Source: Acidobacteriota bacterium
GTDB taxonomy: Bacteria > Acidobacteriota > Terriglobia > Terriglobales > Acidobacteriaceae
DNA length: 6,227 bases
NCBI GenBank assembly: GCA_021781255.1
Contig: JAJXXG010001081.1
Coordinates: 1 to 6,227 of the forward strand
Reading direction: 5' to 3'
Shown: positions 6,088-6,227 of the stretch, piece after piece
How positions within the stretch are numbered: position 1 is the stretch's first letter
Layout: each line of letters starts with the position of its first letter
Made by a program: the position numbers and the translations under genes
The notes under the pieces: model-generated
The model's input: the letters and a program-made list of their open reading frames with translations, nothing else
The model's database searches: none
Told to the model about the DNA's origin: nothing

Positions 6088-6227
6088 ATGCTTGTTCCGA
6101 GCTATTCCATGCCGCTCCCGCCCACTCCAAACCCGGCAGCCAGCTTCATCCTCGATCTCTGGTTCGCCCACCCGCCCGATCTCGCTGATCCGGCCGTCGA
6201 AGCTGCCTGTGCCGCCCTCCTCGACCG
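6088..6227 (+). CDS. start of an unidentified ORF (partial, 3' end outside window)
   Basis: An ATG at 6088, with a second in-frame ATG at 6109, opens a frame that stays open to the window edge, giving 46 codons so far. The peptide from the second ATG begins MPLPPTPNPAASFILDLWFA and continues HPPDLADPAVEAACAALLD, which has the amino-acid balance of a normal soluble protein. I recognise no family. Neither ATG has a clear ribosome binding site. The same frame is open back to the operon stop at 5920-5922, so openness alone is weak evidence. The coding call rests on the plausible composition and the absence of any competing ORF. The start could be either ATG. Confidence 0.5.
   Translation, partial: MLVPSYSMPLPPTPNPAASFILDLWFAHPPDLADPAVEAACAALLD

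Noticed and set aside
4114..6171. A 685-codon open frame on the minus strand opposite the second TldD-like gene
   Set aside because: It is a GC-rich codon-bias shadow: the translation is Gly/Ala/Glu-rich with no recognisable motif, and the plus-strand gene in the same place has clear family homology.
5923..6227. Read-through fusion of the second TldD-like protein with the downstream ORF, since the frame stays open after its TAG
   Set aside because: The intervening peptide is Arg/Pro/Gly-rich and resembles translated non-coding sequence. The shared frame has a one-in-three chance of occurring.
1..6227. CRISPR arrays, tRNA or rRNA genes, insertion sequences, phage genes or a peptide precursor for the TldD-like pair
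   Set aside because: No regularly spaced repeats, RNA gene signatures, transposase motifs or short precursor-like ORFs with binding sites were found by eye.

Overview
The window is GC-rich bacterial DNA with dense, mostly C/G-ending codons, short intergenic gaps and Shine-Dalgarno (SD) signals. The gene content would fit a Gram-negative soil bacterium such as an acidobacterium: secreted proteins with Sec signal peptides, an exported TldD-like pair and a Ste24-like M48 peptidase. That lineage is an inference; there is no rRNA or other marker gene here.

Layout, left to right. (1) 2-118 (+) is the last 38 codons of a fatty-acid oxidation gene, probably 3-hydroxyacyl-CoA dehydrogenase. (2) 185-799 (+) encodes a 204-residue secreted protein of unknown function. 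(3) 748-2241 (-) encodes a 497-residue membrane M48 (Ste24/CAAX-protease-like) zinc peptidase. Its 3' end overlaps gene 2 tail to tail by 52 bp. (4) 2242-2359 is a divergent control region holding a 14-bp palindrome and an 11-bp direct repeat. (5) 2360-4093 (+) encodes an exported TldD-like zinc peptidase with HEVLGH and a single cysteine at the expected ligand position. (6) 4090-5922 (+) is a paralogue coupled to gene 5 by an ATGA overlap and a strong SD. It has lost the whole HExxxH motif and the cysteine, so it looks like a TldE/PmbA-type non-catalytic partner. (7) 5923-6087 is a non-coding gap with one weak hairpin. (8) 6088-6227 (+) is the start of an unidentified ORF that runs off the window.

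The main unit is the divergent peptidase locus. A TldD/TldE-like catalytic and non-catalytic pair, each with a predicted signal peptide, is transcribed away from a membrane M48 peptidase. E. coli TldD/TldE works in the cytoplasm, where it matures microcin B17 and degrades the CcdA antitoxin. An exported version would imply a periplasmic or envelope peptide-processing role. The family assignments rest on visible motifs; the joint function is inferred.
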